A stretch of DNA of 64,000 bases from Montifringilla adamsi (lineage: Eukaryota; Chordata; Aves; Passeriformes; Passeridae), in contig JAGGNK010011003.1 in NCBI GenBank assembly GCA_017590115.1, forward strand, positions 2,929,899 to 2,993,898. The letters are read 5' to 3'. Below the pieces are notes generated by a model that saw nothing but the letters and a program-made list of their open reading frames with translations, had not been told where the DNA came from and did no database searches. The position numbers and the translations under genes are program-made. Shown piece by piece: positions 37,401 through 49,400 of the stretch; the first letter of the stretch is position 1; every line of letters begins with the position of its first letter.

Positions 37401-40400
37401 GAGTCAGCCCGGGACGCGCCGTCCCTGGGTCACCTTCCCGCTCATACCACGGTTCTCCTCATTTCGCTACGCACACAGTATTTGTACTTTCACTTATTGC
37501 TCTAATAAGGCAAATCTGCGAGGCGGTAAAACCGGACAGTTTCGGAGACTCTGCGGTCCCACGATCCACGGAGGAAGCACAGGCCCCCGGGCAGACTGCT
37601 CGGGGCAGCAGGGCACGCTCTGTCATCGGCCTGAGAACAGACACGACTTCCCAGAGGAATCCAATGTCTGACCATGAAGTCAGGCTGGCTCAGAAGACAA
37701 CACTCAGCATAGGAAATTAAATACTCCTTGCCTCAATTCAATCACATTATGATCAAAATGGAAAAGGACAGTCTGGGAAATGCAGTCAGAGCAGTAGGAG
37801 ACTGGTTTCCTGAAACAGTGTTCTTGATAATAGTATGTGAAAGGAACAAAAACACCAAACACATCTCAGCGGGAATATAAACAGAACTGACAAAGGCTCC
37901 ACACTACACAGGAGTCAATACAGAGGAGGATGAATAGAAACTTAAGGAATTTACTAGATAGCTCCTATCAAGGGACAAGGTATCTGTGTCCTCTACCAAT
38001 GCTCACACATCCCTGCAAGCTACCACAGCCTTTTAACATGGTACAAAACATTCATCCCTCTTCCCAGAGAGAACCCAAATAGATAATCTTTTATGGTAAC
38101 ACATGTTACCAAGACACCAGTCACCTTTACCCAGATGGAAAGAGGAATGAAAAACTGTGAATACTGTTTGTAACACAGACTTTTTTCCTATGGAAAGTCT
38201 CTTACAGCTGCAAAACATTCACTGATACTGAACACATCTGTCCTACCTGACTCTGGTGTCCTGCATCTCTCCACAGGGTAAGAAGGGCATCTGGTCCCAC
38301 TAAATAGAACATGCCATGGGTTTTGGTGATGAACATTATCACTGTACAGGGATCATGTACCTGTCAACCTGTGGAATGCCACAGGTAGCACACACAGGCT
38401 GTTTGCTCACAGATGATTCCACGCTAAAGAGAAAGTTTGGATATCACTGCTATGGTCTTGTCATGCTAACACAAGTGAGCCACCAAGCCCCACCCCCCGA
38501 GTCTTCTTATGTTTTCCAGCTGGGAAAGACAGCCAGATCATACACTGAGAGCCCAGCAGTAGCTGAAGAGCTGCCTGTCAGGTGCTCCTGCGTCAGTGCC
38601 ACTTGCATTCAGTGCCAGTCACACCCCTGTCCAACCCGTACACACTTGACTCATCAGTACACACATGGCCTGCCCCTGTTTTTAGGTTCTGTCCTCTTTC
38701 CTGCAGATGCATAAGTGTAATGCCAACAGCACTCATAGCCATTTCCCTGGAATCTCTGATCACATCCTGTGCCAAGGAAACACCATCTCTACAGACATTT
38801 TATGAACCCAGCAAAGGCTTCTGCAGAGGGCAAACACAATATGCTTTCCATTGGGAATCTGTATTGAAATGCCTTTATAATTTGTTATGCATCTGCCATG
38901 AAATCATCTCTGCCCTTCAGTTCAGCCTTTAGTTCTCCAAGCCTCATTTGCTTTTTTGTTTTTTCTTAAAAGAACCTTTCTACAGACAGTGAATGGGAAG
39001 TGAGATCAAATGGCTACAAAAGCACACAATGGCTTCTGAGAACTGAGTTTTACACAGAAAACAGAAAAGGCTGCCAAGTTTATCAGCAGAGATCAGGATC
39101 ACATGAGAGTGCTTCCTTTATGAGAAAAATGTTTGCTTTGAAAATAATGAATACCACTATTCAAATTAAGTAGAAAAAATGCAAGAACATCAGCAGCTGG
39201 TGTCAACTGTTCATATGTAAAAGACCTAACTCACCCATGGTGTGAAATAAGGAAAACTCAGAATAAAACAACTATCTCTGTATAGTTCAGAAAAGGGTTC
39301 ACAATCCTTCATGGCACAACAGACACTGATGAAGGAAGGAGCCCTTCAGAGGATGGCACAGAACAGGCTGCCTTCAGACTCCTTCTCTGCCCATTCCTAC
39401 ACTTGGCTCAATGCCTAGAAGCAGAAGCATGGTGAGAGATGGTCTCACAACTCTTCCCAGTCATTAGCAGGACTGTTCCCTGATCCCAAAGGTCAGTACT
39501 TGTCCTGTGCTTTAAAAAATAGTGATTTTTGTCATAATGTAACTGAAAACATAGAGTTCACATATAGAGTGATTTTGACTTTATTTTAAAGAAATCTGTG
39601 GAAGGGAATTGTTTATCTAAACTTAGATGAGATGGAAAGTGCTTGTTTTTTTCCTAGGGTGTTCCTGGGGTATGGCTGTTAGCTCTATTCTCTCTGGCAC
39701 TGGTCATTCTATCTGGAATCATGAACTGTTTTAACAATGCAGTGCAAAGGAACTCAGAGTGTTCCACTGAGTTCATTAAAAGGAATTTTAAAATTCTTGT
39801 CAATATTTTGTGACTACAAATATTCCTCGAAATTCTTCCCTCAAGACTACGTAACAATCAGTAGGGCAAGGATTTTAAGCAGGGAAATTAAAGCAAACAG
39901 AGAAGTCAGGGATTTGTGTATTCATTCAATTGATAGAATCAACTCACTTTAGTTTTCACCTTGGCTAGCTAAGCTAACATTTGTTCTCCAGCAGTAAATG
40001 AGAAGATGTAGCTGGTCCCTTAAATAACAGTGTAATTTCCTCCCTTTGGAGCACTGTGCATCAAGGCAGAGGCTTCTGATAAATCATGGTTAGTATAATT
40101 ATTCAGTCTTTTTCCCTGAAGGGCCTCTGCAATGCAGCGGTCCTCTTACTTTTTTTTTTCCCCTCCCTGTTAGCAATGCCCTAGTTTGTTCACTGCTGCA
40201 GTCCCCCTCCCTTCCACCATCACCACAGCATAACAACCTCTAATTGAGAGCTGGGCTGCTAACCAAGAGCACCCAGAGAAGCTGCAGGGACACCAGAGAC
40301 AGCACTCACAGCCACCTTCTCAGCTCCTCCGAGTTCAGCAGCACTGGGGAACTGTCAAACAAGGGATTCAAAACCTACCCGCTTGGCGTGCCAGCCCTGG

Positions 40401-43400
40401 AGAGATTGCTGAGTATCAATCACCATCACACCCTATCAGCTGCACTCCACAGACAGCAGGAGGCCCTGGCAGCAGATGAAAAGCACCTAAAGACTCTCAC
40501 AATCCTCTCAAGTCAAGCAAATTCGATTCTCATGCTGAACACCTCCTCGTTAAGAGCCAGTTCTGTTTCTGTTGGCAACTGTGCCTCTGCAGCCACACCA
40601 CAAACCTCTCTTCACTCTGTAATACCCACAGGGCTCTGTCTCCATGCTGCTCTTTCGAAGTGGTACCATCCCAGCTTCTTTACCATGTCCCTCTTGTGCC
40701 TTACTATCTCCTCATTTTCTGCTTAAATAAACACACATTTTTCTAGGCAAGCTCAAGTTTCAGAGTTCTCAGGAAAGACAATTCCAGGGTAAATGCTTCT
40801 CTCCTAGAAACTGGGCAGTAGGATCAGCTTTCTATTCAGACAAAAAACCCCACCCCTTTGTCACCCTGTGTAAAAGGCAGAAACATTTTGTTCACACCAA
40901 GAGGACTAATAAGACTTTTCAATGAGAGGACTTTGATTAACATTGCCACAGCCCCTCCTATCACGACAAACTTTCCCTCTGCATCCCTCCCCACGAGGAC
41001 CTGCTCTGTCATTCACAGTTCTACATTTGGTCTGCTTTCTTAAGGAATATCCCACATGTCTTACCATCCAAGGACAGCCAGTCATGCTGGGAGGAAGGCA
41101 GGGTTGGCAAAGCTCTGGCTTTATATTCAAACACCACAGAATTAGAGATGATCTGATTGTTGAAGGCAACTTGCAAAGTCACAAGCCCAGTGTCATGAGC
41201 TAAAAGGAAAGTACATGTTGTGAGACAGAGAACTCCCTGCAGAAACCCCCAGCTAGGAATTAACCCATGTGCTAAATATTGGGCTGAGAGAAGGTGAAGA
41301 GACGGGGTGCTGAACAGTATTTTTGTGACTAGACAATTCAAAAGTCCAAAATACCAGTTGGTATATTCAAACATGGAGATTTGAAGAGTCATCTAATGGG
41401 TTATTCTGGCAAAAGGCAGAATCACATGTTTCTAAAGACTGAGCAGCCTCACTGCATTTCCAGTGTCAAACTGGGGCCTAGCAATGAAACCAAGTTATTC
41501 TGCATCCACTTGGAGTCATATACTGAGGGCCATCACTACTGATAATCTCTGTGGGGAGATTGAGGTGTCATCCTGTAAGTAGCAAAGGGCAAAACAGGCA
41601 AATTGAGCCAGCAGAGCAGTGAGTGCACCCCTGAGAAACAGCGACTCTTTAACCTGCTCTTTCAAAACAAAAGCAATGCTTAGAATTATTTTAAATTACT
41701 TCAAATAATTATTTTAAAGTTAATTCAGAGATTCTAAATAGTATTTGTTGTGATCTGTTGTGATGTATCAAAATGCCAAATTGTTGTTCTCACACTAAAC
41801 TGGTGAAACAAAAAGGAAAATCTTCTCGATGCCAATGCACTTTTGTACAAGTATATGACATGATGAGGCTCCGAAACCCCCAGATGTAGGAGAGCCGTGC
41901 TCCTTACCTGGGCAGTAGCAGCGCAGTACCCCTGGCTGAATTAAAGATGCAGGCACTGAGATCTGATCAAACAGACAGCTGTAATTATTGCTGGCTTCCT
42001 GCCACGGGCCGGTTATCAGGACTTTTACTCCTCCCTGTGAGGAAAAAACGGAGAGACCCAAGCGTGACAGGAGAGGCCAGGGCGGGGAGCAGCGCGGCCG
42101 GACGCGCCCGCCGCCCCTTCCCCGCGGCCGTGCTGCCCTCGGGCGGCCGCCGCCGGCAGCCGCTCTCAGCTCGGTGCCGCTCCCTGACCCGTGCCGCCTC
42201 AGCCGGTGCCGCCCCAGCCCGGTGCCGCTTCCTGCCCGGTGCCGTTTCCAGCCCCGTGCCGCCTCAGCCCGGTGCCGCCTCAGCCGGTGCCGTTTCCAGC
42301 CCGGTGCCGCCTCAGCCCGGTACCGCTCTCAGCCCGGTGCCGTTTCCAGCCCCGTGCCGGCCCAGCCCGGTGCTGCTCCCTGCCCGGTGCCGCCTCAGCC
42401 CGGTGCCACCCCTCCCGGTACCGGCCCGGGCCTGCCGAGCTCGCCCCCCGGCAGCCGCTCGGCGAAGGCCGCGAATGTCCGGGCGCGGCCCCATCACCCT
42501 CGAGGGGCCGCATGCCCCCGGGAACCGGCCAGCACTGCGGGGACACGGAGACCGGCCCGGAGCAGTTATTGCACACCCCCGTACACACACAACAGTGCTC
42601 GAAGGCCGGGCCTATGGAAACAAACACCCCTCCACCACCTTTTTTTTTTTTTTAATTCAAAATAACCTTCTCTTCCCATTAGTGGCTCAAACAGTCTCGT
42701 TCCTTCACAGCAGCAAGGTCTGTGCTGCTGCCATTTTCAGCTTATGGGGCATGTGACTGATTCTGGAAGTCAGTGAGATGGAGGGAAAGGCTGAACTCAT
42801 TAAGGCTGTGCAGGCCTTGAATTATTCTCCTGGGAACATCAGTGACAAATGTAAGGAACAGCTCCAGTTTGCAAATACTACTGCTCTACTGGGCCTAGGT
42901 AGCACCATGAAGCCATCATGTGGAGAAGACTTGGCTTTCAATGAAACAATACCTTTCTGTTCAGATGCTTCTTAAGTGAAGAAAGGGCCCTGTCAGGATA
43001 ATGAAGTGCTTAATTAAAAGTACACCTAGACATGCAAGCGGCCTTGAATGCTCTGACTTGGAGAGAAATATTTTAAAAGGCCTTTTCAAAGCTTTAACAA
43101 AACGGTTCCCTTATTAACAAAGCAACGCAAGATAAAGCAGTAAACATGAGTGAGTAAAAGCCCTGGACTTACCTCAGGGTAAGACCATTCTGGTGAATAA
43201 TCTGTCACCATGAACAAGCGCCCACTCTGCTGCAGCAACCCCAAAGTGCCTTGTGCCGCAGCTGCCGAGACCACCTCAGCCACGTGCATGTATGCCATGG
43301 TGCTGGCTCCGTTCTCCGTGCTGCTGAGCTGCATGTTGGCTTGCTGAGGGCTGCAGCAAGGAATGCACATCTCGGCCTGGTTGTACGTCGCTCTGTTACT

Positions 43401-46400
43401 GTCTTCAGGCTGAGACAGTCCAGCACTGTCACCTGACACCAGCTGGTGTCCGTACAGAGCATTGCTCCCACCTTCTACCGATATGAAATCGTTAATTAGA
43501 TCAGAAAACTGGTTGCTGAAGGAGATGTCAAAGTGGTCTAAGTTAAGCTCCATGTTGGAGGAGTTATTTAAGCTGGGATGGGCCACAGGATAGAGTCCTT
43601 GTACCATGTTTCCTTGGAGAATAGGGAGGTTGTTTCCATTCCTGATACCCCCGTTGGCCTCAGGCTGCAAGTAGTGTTCTGTGTTGCAGGCTTGAAGATC
43701 CCCTGATTTAAGTAGATTTTCATTTCCTTCTGCCTGCTGGGAGGTCTCCATGGGAACTTCAGCTTCTGCAGTCATAGCCTGGAAGTTTGCTTGGAACTGC
43801 ATGAGCTGGAGAGAAGAGGTGGACTCTATTCTGGTTTCCACTGTGCCATTACAGTTGGACGTGGTTTGGGACGAGGACTCTGTTTTCACATTGGAGATTC
43901 CTAACGTGTTCACAAATGAGCTACCTGTGTCATTCAAATTGTTGTGAGTGTTTTGTTCAAGGGGAAGAGGTTTGCTGGCATCCTGCAGAAAGAAGCTGGG
44001 GGAAGGGGTCTGATGGACGTGAGGGCTCTGGACGGTCTGATTGAAGCTGGAAGAATAGTCCTTGTTGGAGTCAATGGCACTGAAGTCCATCTGCTCCAGG
44101 GTGGTACTTGGGCTCAGACCTCCTCCAGATGGAAGTAAACCTGAACCAGTACTGAGTGTGAGAGTGTTAGATGCAGAAGTGGAGGAAAATGCTTCTTTGG
44201 ACATCTGTTGTTCGAAAGATGTGTCCTCAGTTTTAATTTCTTTTGTGAGGGTTGTATTGAAGTTGAAGCTACGTTCTGTTGTGGGTGACTGCCTTATGTT
44301 GGTATTGATGCTGTCACTTTTCATACCTCCTCCACCATACGTCTGCCCTTGCTTGGGATTGTTAAGAAAACAGTCTGGGTCAAAATTCATGGTGGTTTCT
44401 GGAATTTTCCTATTTCCTTCTAAAGTTGTGGAGAGCACAAGTTCCTCAGAGACAGTGCTGGGTAGCATCGACAAGCTCTCTGAACTGCCAGTTGTTGGAA
44501 AAGCAAACTTATGTCCATCTGAACTCACAGCAAGTACCAGTCCTTGTGCAGCTGCATCTGAGGACAGAAGGTGCTGATTTGGGCCAGATGTGGGTGACAT
44601 CGTGTACACAGCTTCACTGGTGACTTCTGACATAAATACGGTGGCACTTTGTGACAAACTTCCCATAACTGACGCTACAGCCATACTGGACACACCAGTG
44701 ACAGCTGGGCTATCTGCCATATCTGGGTCGCTGTTTAACCCACTGCTGATGGACACAGGAGAATTCTGGGTTGTGTCAGGGACCTCCACCTGGTTGGTGG
44801 AAGAAACCTCAGTGCTGTTTTGATGGAGCAACACTGGTTTCGCCACTTTGCCGTTCCTCTTCTCTCGGCTGGAGGCCTTGCCATGACTGTGCTCGTTCTT
44901 GCCTTCAGAGACATCGTTATTTTGTACCTCTGAATGAGTGCTGTACCCACCTGTCCTTGGTTCAACCTTTGGTGATATGATGCGGTGTTTGGCACTGTTA
45001 CACTTGTGATGCACACTGCTTCCTGCCCCTGTACCAGAAAACAACAGTATTTGCTGTTCAGTAAATACAAAATTAGATCAATGCTAGTTTGTGTATCTCG
45101 TGCCTGTAGCAAGGGACAGCTATGCTTGTGCATACATGTGAGACAGTAAGTGAGTACACACATGAGAGAGCAGGAGAGATCTTGGAAATAAAACAAATTT
45201 CTCATCAGTGCTAGAAGTACAGGTCCTGTCTAATGCACAGATCCACCGCATGGAATAAGAGCAACCTCACAGCAAGCACATAGGGACCCCTACCCTCACC
45301 CCATGTAGCACCTGCCCCCTTCCTCCCTGCCCCGGTCAAAGGGGAATTGGCATCTGTGACAAGTTTCAGAGTTATTTAAATGTGCCTAATCTCAGTGCAA
45401 AGTCTGCAGAGCAAGTGCTGCTGCTGTCAGCTATGGCACAGGGCCCTGTTCCCTCTGCCCCATGGACAAGTCCTCAGCCCCTGGAGCACAGATGCTCAGG
45501 TGGGGCTGGGAAGTTTGACAACCACTCTTGGGGCATGGATGCTGAGCAGCAAACTGGAGGTGACTGATGCCACATCATGCCCCTGTCCCTGGCATCACCC
45601 TGCTGCCTAGACTGTAGTCCACATCATTGTGTCATCACTGTGTCTTACAGTTGCCAGTCAAATTATTAAAGAAGTAACCCATTAGCCATACAAAGCATTC
45701 TTGCTCTCCCAAAAGGCTGGTGATGTGTTTGTCTGACTCTCAGCCATTCCTGTGCTGACAGACACACTGAACTCTGAGAGGAGCACACAGCCAGCACTGG
45801 AGCTGCTGAAGAATGTTCAAGCAAGGGCCACCAGAAGAAAATTCTCCATGAATTAAACCAGCCAGCACATTACTGGTCTGTAAAGGTAACATCACCTGCA
45901 TTCCTGACAGCTTGTAATTAGGCAGGATGAAGTAAACAATTCTGTCTTAAAGGCACCTTAGTCACAAACTCTAGTGCAGGGACTGCTTTTGCTGTTTAAA
46001 GAACAGCAGCCCATGAATTTTTGATTGTTTCTTTCCTTAATTGATTAATTTTCCCTGGCATGAGGTAACAACATTAATTACAGAACTGTAGAATGACTGA
46101 AGGGGGAAGAAGCCTCATCACTATAGCTCATGGCTACAATTATAAATGCCATCTTCTGGGCAACATAAAACATTTTTGTAGCCACCACTATTTGCTGAAT
46201 CTTTTGTTGCTTGCCCTTGAAGAGGAACTTCTCTATTACGTGTTCAAGATTTGAATGAGGTCACTTAAAGTAGTTCAAGACAGTGCTTTTGAGACTAAAT
46301 ACAATATTAAATCTCTCTATTCTCCTAGGTATAGAAATGAACAGGAACAAGGGAAAGACTTTCATGCTGCTGTATTTGTGGATGACAGTAAGGGATTGGG

Positions 46401-49400
46401 AATGTGGGTGTCAATGTGCAAGCCAGTTACAAAACAAAGCAATACTGTTGTGTTAAAAAGCACTGAGCAGACTTAGCACGAGACAAAACATCAAAGGGAA
46501 GAATAAAAGGATTCATGTTCAGATCTGCAAGCCTGGATCAAATGCTGAGCCTTAAGGGTGAATTTTAATCCAAACTCAGGTATTTCAGAGGTCATCATTC
46601 TTATTTAAGCCTTGATTGTATAATACAACTGCTCAAGAAAAGAAGAAAAAAATAACCCTTTGAAGCACTGACAACTTTCCTTTATAAGCTTTGCTAAAGA
46701 CTAGTTAATGTGTCATATACTTTATTTGACCAACGTGCTAGAAAGGAGCAGATGAGTTGGAAAGTGAATCACTTAGCTTTCCACTGTCTGTGGGAAATGC
46801 TAACACTAAGGATGCTGTTTCTTGCTGCTGTAGTGTCATCCAAAACAAGGTCATCTCCTTTAACAAGAAAGAGATCTGTATTTTCATGATACCTAAATAA
46901 GACCTGTCTTATCTCAGTGATACCTTGCAGTTAACCACCTGAGCACTTTTCCAAAAAAGTGAGCTGCAGGGCAAGGAATTCAGAGGGTGAAGCTGGAAGA
47001 ACATTAGATTTTGAGGCTTTGGTAACAGAGTTTGCACATGTAGAAGAGAATGTACCTTTTTGAGCAGCTCATGTATGGACTGCGTTTATTAGAAAGCACT
47101 GACATTTTCCCCAGAAGTTCCAGCTGCATCTTTTTATGCTCGAGACTTCTCCTGTCAACTCTTGAGTTCATTGTGTCCCAGTGTTTCATGAGACAGCATT
47201 TTTATCACCTCAGTACTAAAAGCCTTGCTCCCAGACTGGATGAAGCTGAGTCACTCTGTGCCCTCCTGAGGTACTCACCCAAGGTACCAGTGCAGAGACA
47301 GTTGTGTGTCCGAGGCTGGGGCTTGGTCTGGTGGCTGTCAAGGATCTGCTGCACGAGCTGCTCCACTGAGAACCCTGAACTGCTGTTGCCATTGCTGCAT
47401 GTCCACTTGATGCCATGAACTGCAAAGAGAGCAGTAAAATTTCCCATCAGAAACTGCAAAATCATGCCAAAACCATCAAAAGCCACTCCAAATTACCAGC
47501 AAAAATCCAGTCCTGCTGCTTTCTGTCAGAACTGAAAGGAGACCTATAAAAAGCAACAGTAATGGATATTGGTTTACTATTCTCTGCTCCTTGGTATCAA
47601 CAGGCTTCCAAAGGCAATTCCTGAATTAGGTATATTTAGAGGAAAAATTCCTCAGCAGAGTGCCTGGCTCTATTTCAGTCTGCTGCTAACAGGGACTCTG
47701 CACCTGCAACAACTCTCTGTAGTACCAGCAACCTTCACTGAAAGCCCAAAACCAACAAAAGACTTGGTTCCATTGAAGTAAAGCAGTATAATCCCAAGAG
47801 TGTTTTGGAATCTTTTTCTGTCTAATATAAAAACAAAATCAGCCTTATAGTAAAATCAGCAGCCAAAAATACACCAGAGTAACAGCAAATGCAAACCTTC
47901 TGCCAGGTCTTCATTGTCAGATCCTGGGTGGCAGAAGTGAAGGCTGATTCATTTTTTGGGAGTGACTAACAGACACTGTGTAAGTTTCTCCTCAGACTTG
48001 GATGACCTTTTAGTAATTTGGGAAAACGGACAGGTGGGTGATGTTACAGAACAGGTTGCAAACTGAAGCTCTTTTCTTGGGAACTCTCTGGGCCTGTTAG
48101 CTATTTAAATAAGAATGCTAGACTGCATGCAGATACATGATTTGAATAAAGACTCCCTCTCAGAATATTTTAGTTGAAGAATTTCCTATAACAGTGATAT
48201 TTGCAGCCTGACTTACAATGGAAATGGCACTTATAAAATATTTTATCCATAATAACTGACTCAAAGCATCTTCTGTCTCTTTTAATGTCTCTCTGAGCAA
48301 TTTATATGTGCATATTATTTATTTATCCTTTCAATGCCCCACAGCTCATGTGCAGATTTTGGAAAGTGCTGATAAGTGACAACATAATTTCCAAGGTGTC
48401 CTCATGTCTGGCAGCTTCTTTCAGCGGAGTCTTTGCCATAGTCTGTCAAGGCACGTTCCTTGCATGTTGTGTTCTAAAATCCTTAAACCAGACTACACAA
48501 AATCAAAGCTGAAAGTCCCATGGACTTAGGCTTTGTAGTAAAGCCACAGATCCCTGCTTGGTGAAGGTCCCTGATGTGAAGGGGGGAAATCCTGGCAACA
48601 GCAGGTTGGGCTGATGCTCCTGTACAGCCACAGGCTGGGGCACAAGCCAAAAGCAGCACCATGCCAGGAGATCAGAAGCAAATGGAGGGATGTTTGTGAC
48701 ATCTAATGACTGTGGTCACAGGGGCAGCATATCCTGTGAACAGTCTTCTGTTCTTCTCTCTGATGCTGCTCACTGAGTGTGTCACACGCAGCTGGTGGAA
48801 CGGAGCTCCTGAATCTGCTCTGTGAAGCAGTTTTATTGCTTTTTTGTTACCTGTTGCTGTATTGCCTCCTCACCCACTAATGTCATTTTGCCTAACAGCA
48901 TCTCATCTTGGTCTAGTTCTATACTGCAGAATTCACATTGCTATTGGCCAGGCTGGATAACCTGCAGAAATACTGTAAATCAGGTTTACAAGGATTCTTC
49001 CCCATATCACTATTTAAAGTGCTGCAGATAGTTTTGTAATAAGTCCCTCTATGTTTGTTTGATGACCACATTTATTGTTATCGTGCCCAACAGATTTTGC
49101 TTCCTAGTATATTCACAGTTTTGGATTTCCTCTTAACACTCAGTCTCTGTTATTATATCTAAGTTAGACACGCTTGCCACTTCACTACCTCTGCTCACAT
49201 TCATTTTATTATTGAAGATACATTGTTCTGTCACCAGTGATATTATGTCTAATAAGTGATGTACAAATAGCAATTTTACAAAAAAATACATTGTCAGTGA
49301 GATCAGAATGCAGTCAACTATTTTGGACGCTTTCAGCTATACAACACCAAGTTACTGAACTGCAATTATTATTGAGAAACTTTGCATTAGGTAATTTCTG

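Larger units (their letters stand above)
36500..37450. promoter_or_regulatory. Intronic CpG island, split by a gap
   Basis: High GC and many CpG flank the N gap on both sides, in sharp contrast with the AT-rich intron. It includes GC boxes and a 15-bp tandem duplication (36681-36710, unit GGGCTAATGCTGGCC). Such an island inside a gene commonly marks an alternative promoter. See 37283-37323 for the ordered elements. No exon is proven. Confidence 0.6.
28640..41064 (-). other. CAMTA1 12.4 kb intron
   Basis: The large intron between the TIG and ankyrin parts. It holds A/C-rich tracts at 31569-31697, a T25 run at 32977-33001, a CpG island and promoter-like elements around 36500-37450, and the N gap. 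The remaining sequence is unremarkable, with no clear LINE. A frame at 40244-40726 ends next to an AATAAA but lacks a good start. Confidence 0.75.
42035..43172 (-). other. CAMTA1 intron with CpG island
   Basis: 1.1 kb. The half nearest the TIG exon is a CpG island with a minisatellite (42171-42430) and a T12 run near 42641. The other half is AT-rich and contains a 65-codon plus-strand frame at 42778-42975. Confidence 0.75.

Noticed and set aside
36372..37720. Long frames across the GC-rich island
   Set aside because: They run through the N gap, so their length is an artefact.
40244..40726. 160-codon plus-strand frame followed by AATAAA
   Set aside because: It has no ATG at its start; the first in-frame Met leaves about 65 low-complexity codons. 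The poly(A)-like hexamer alone is weak evidence.
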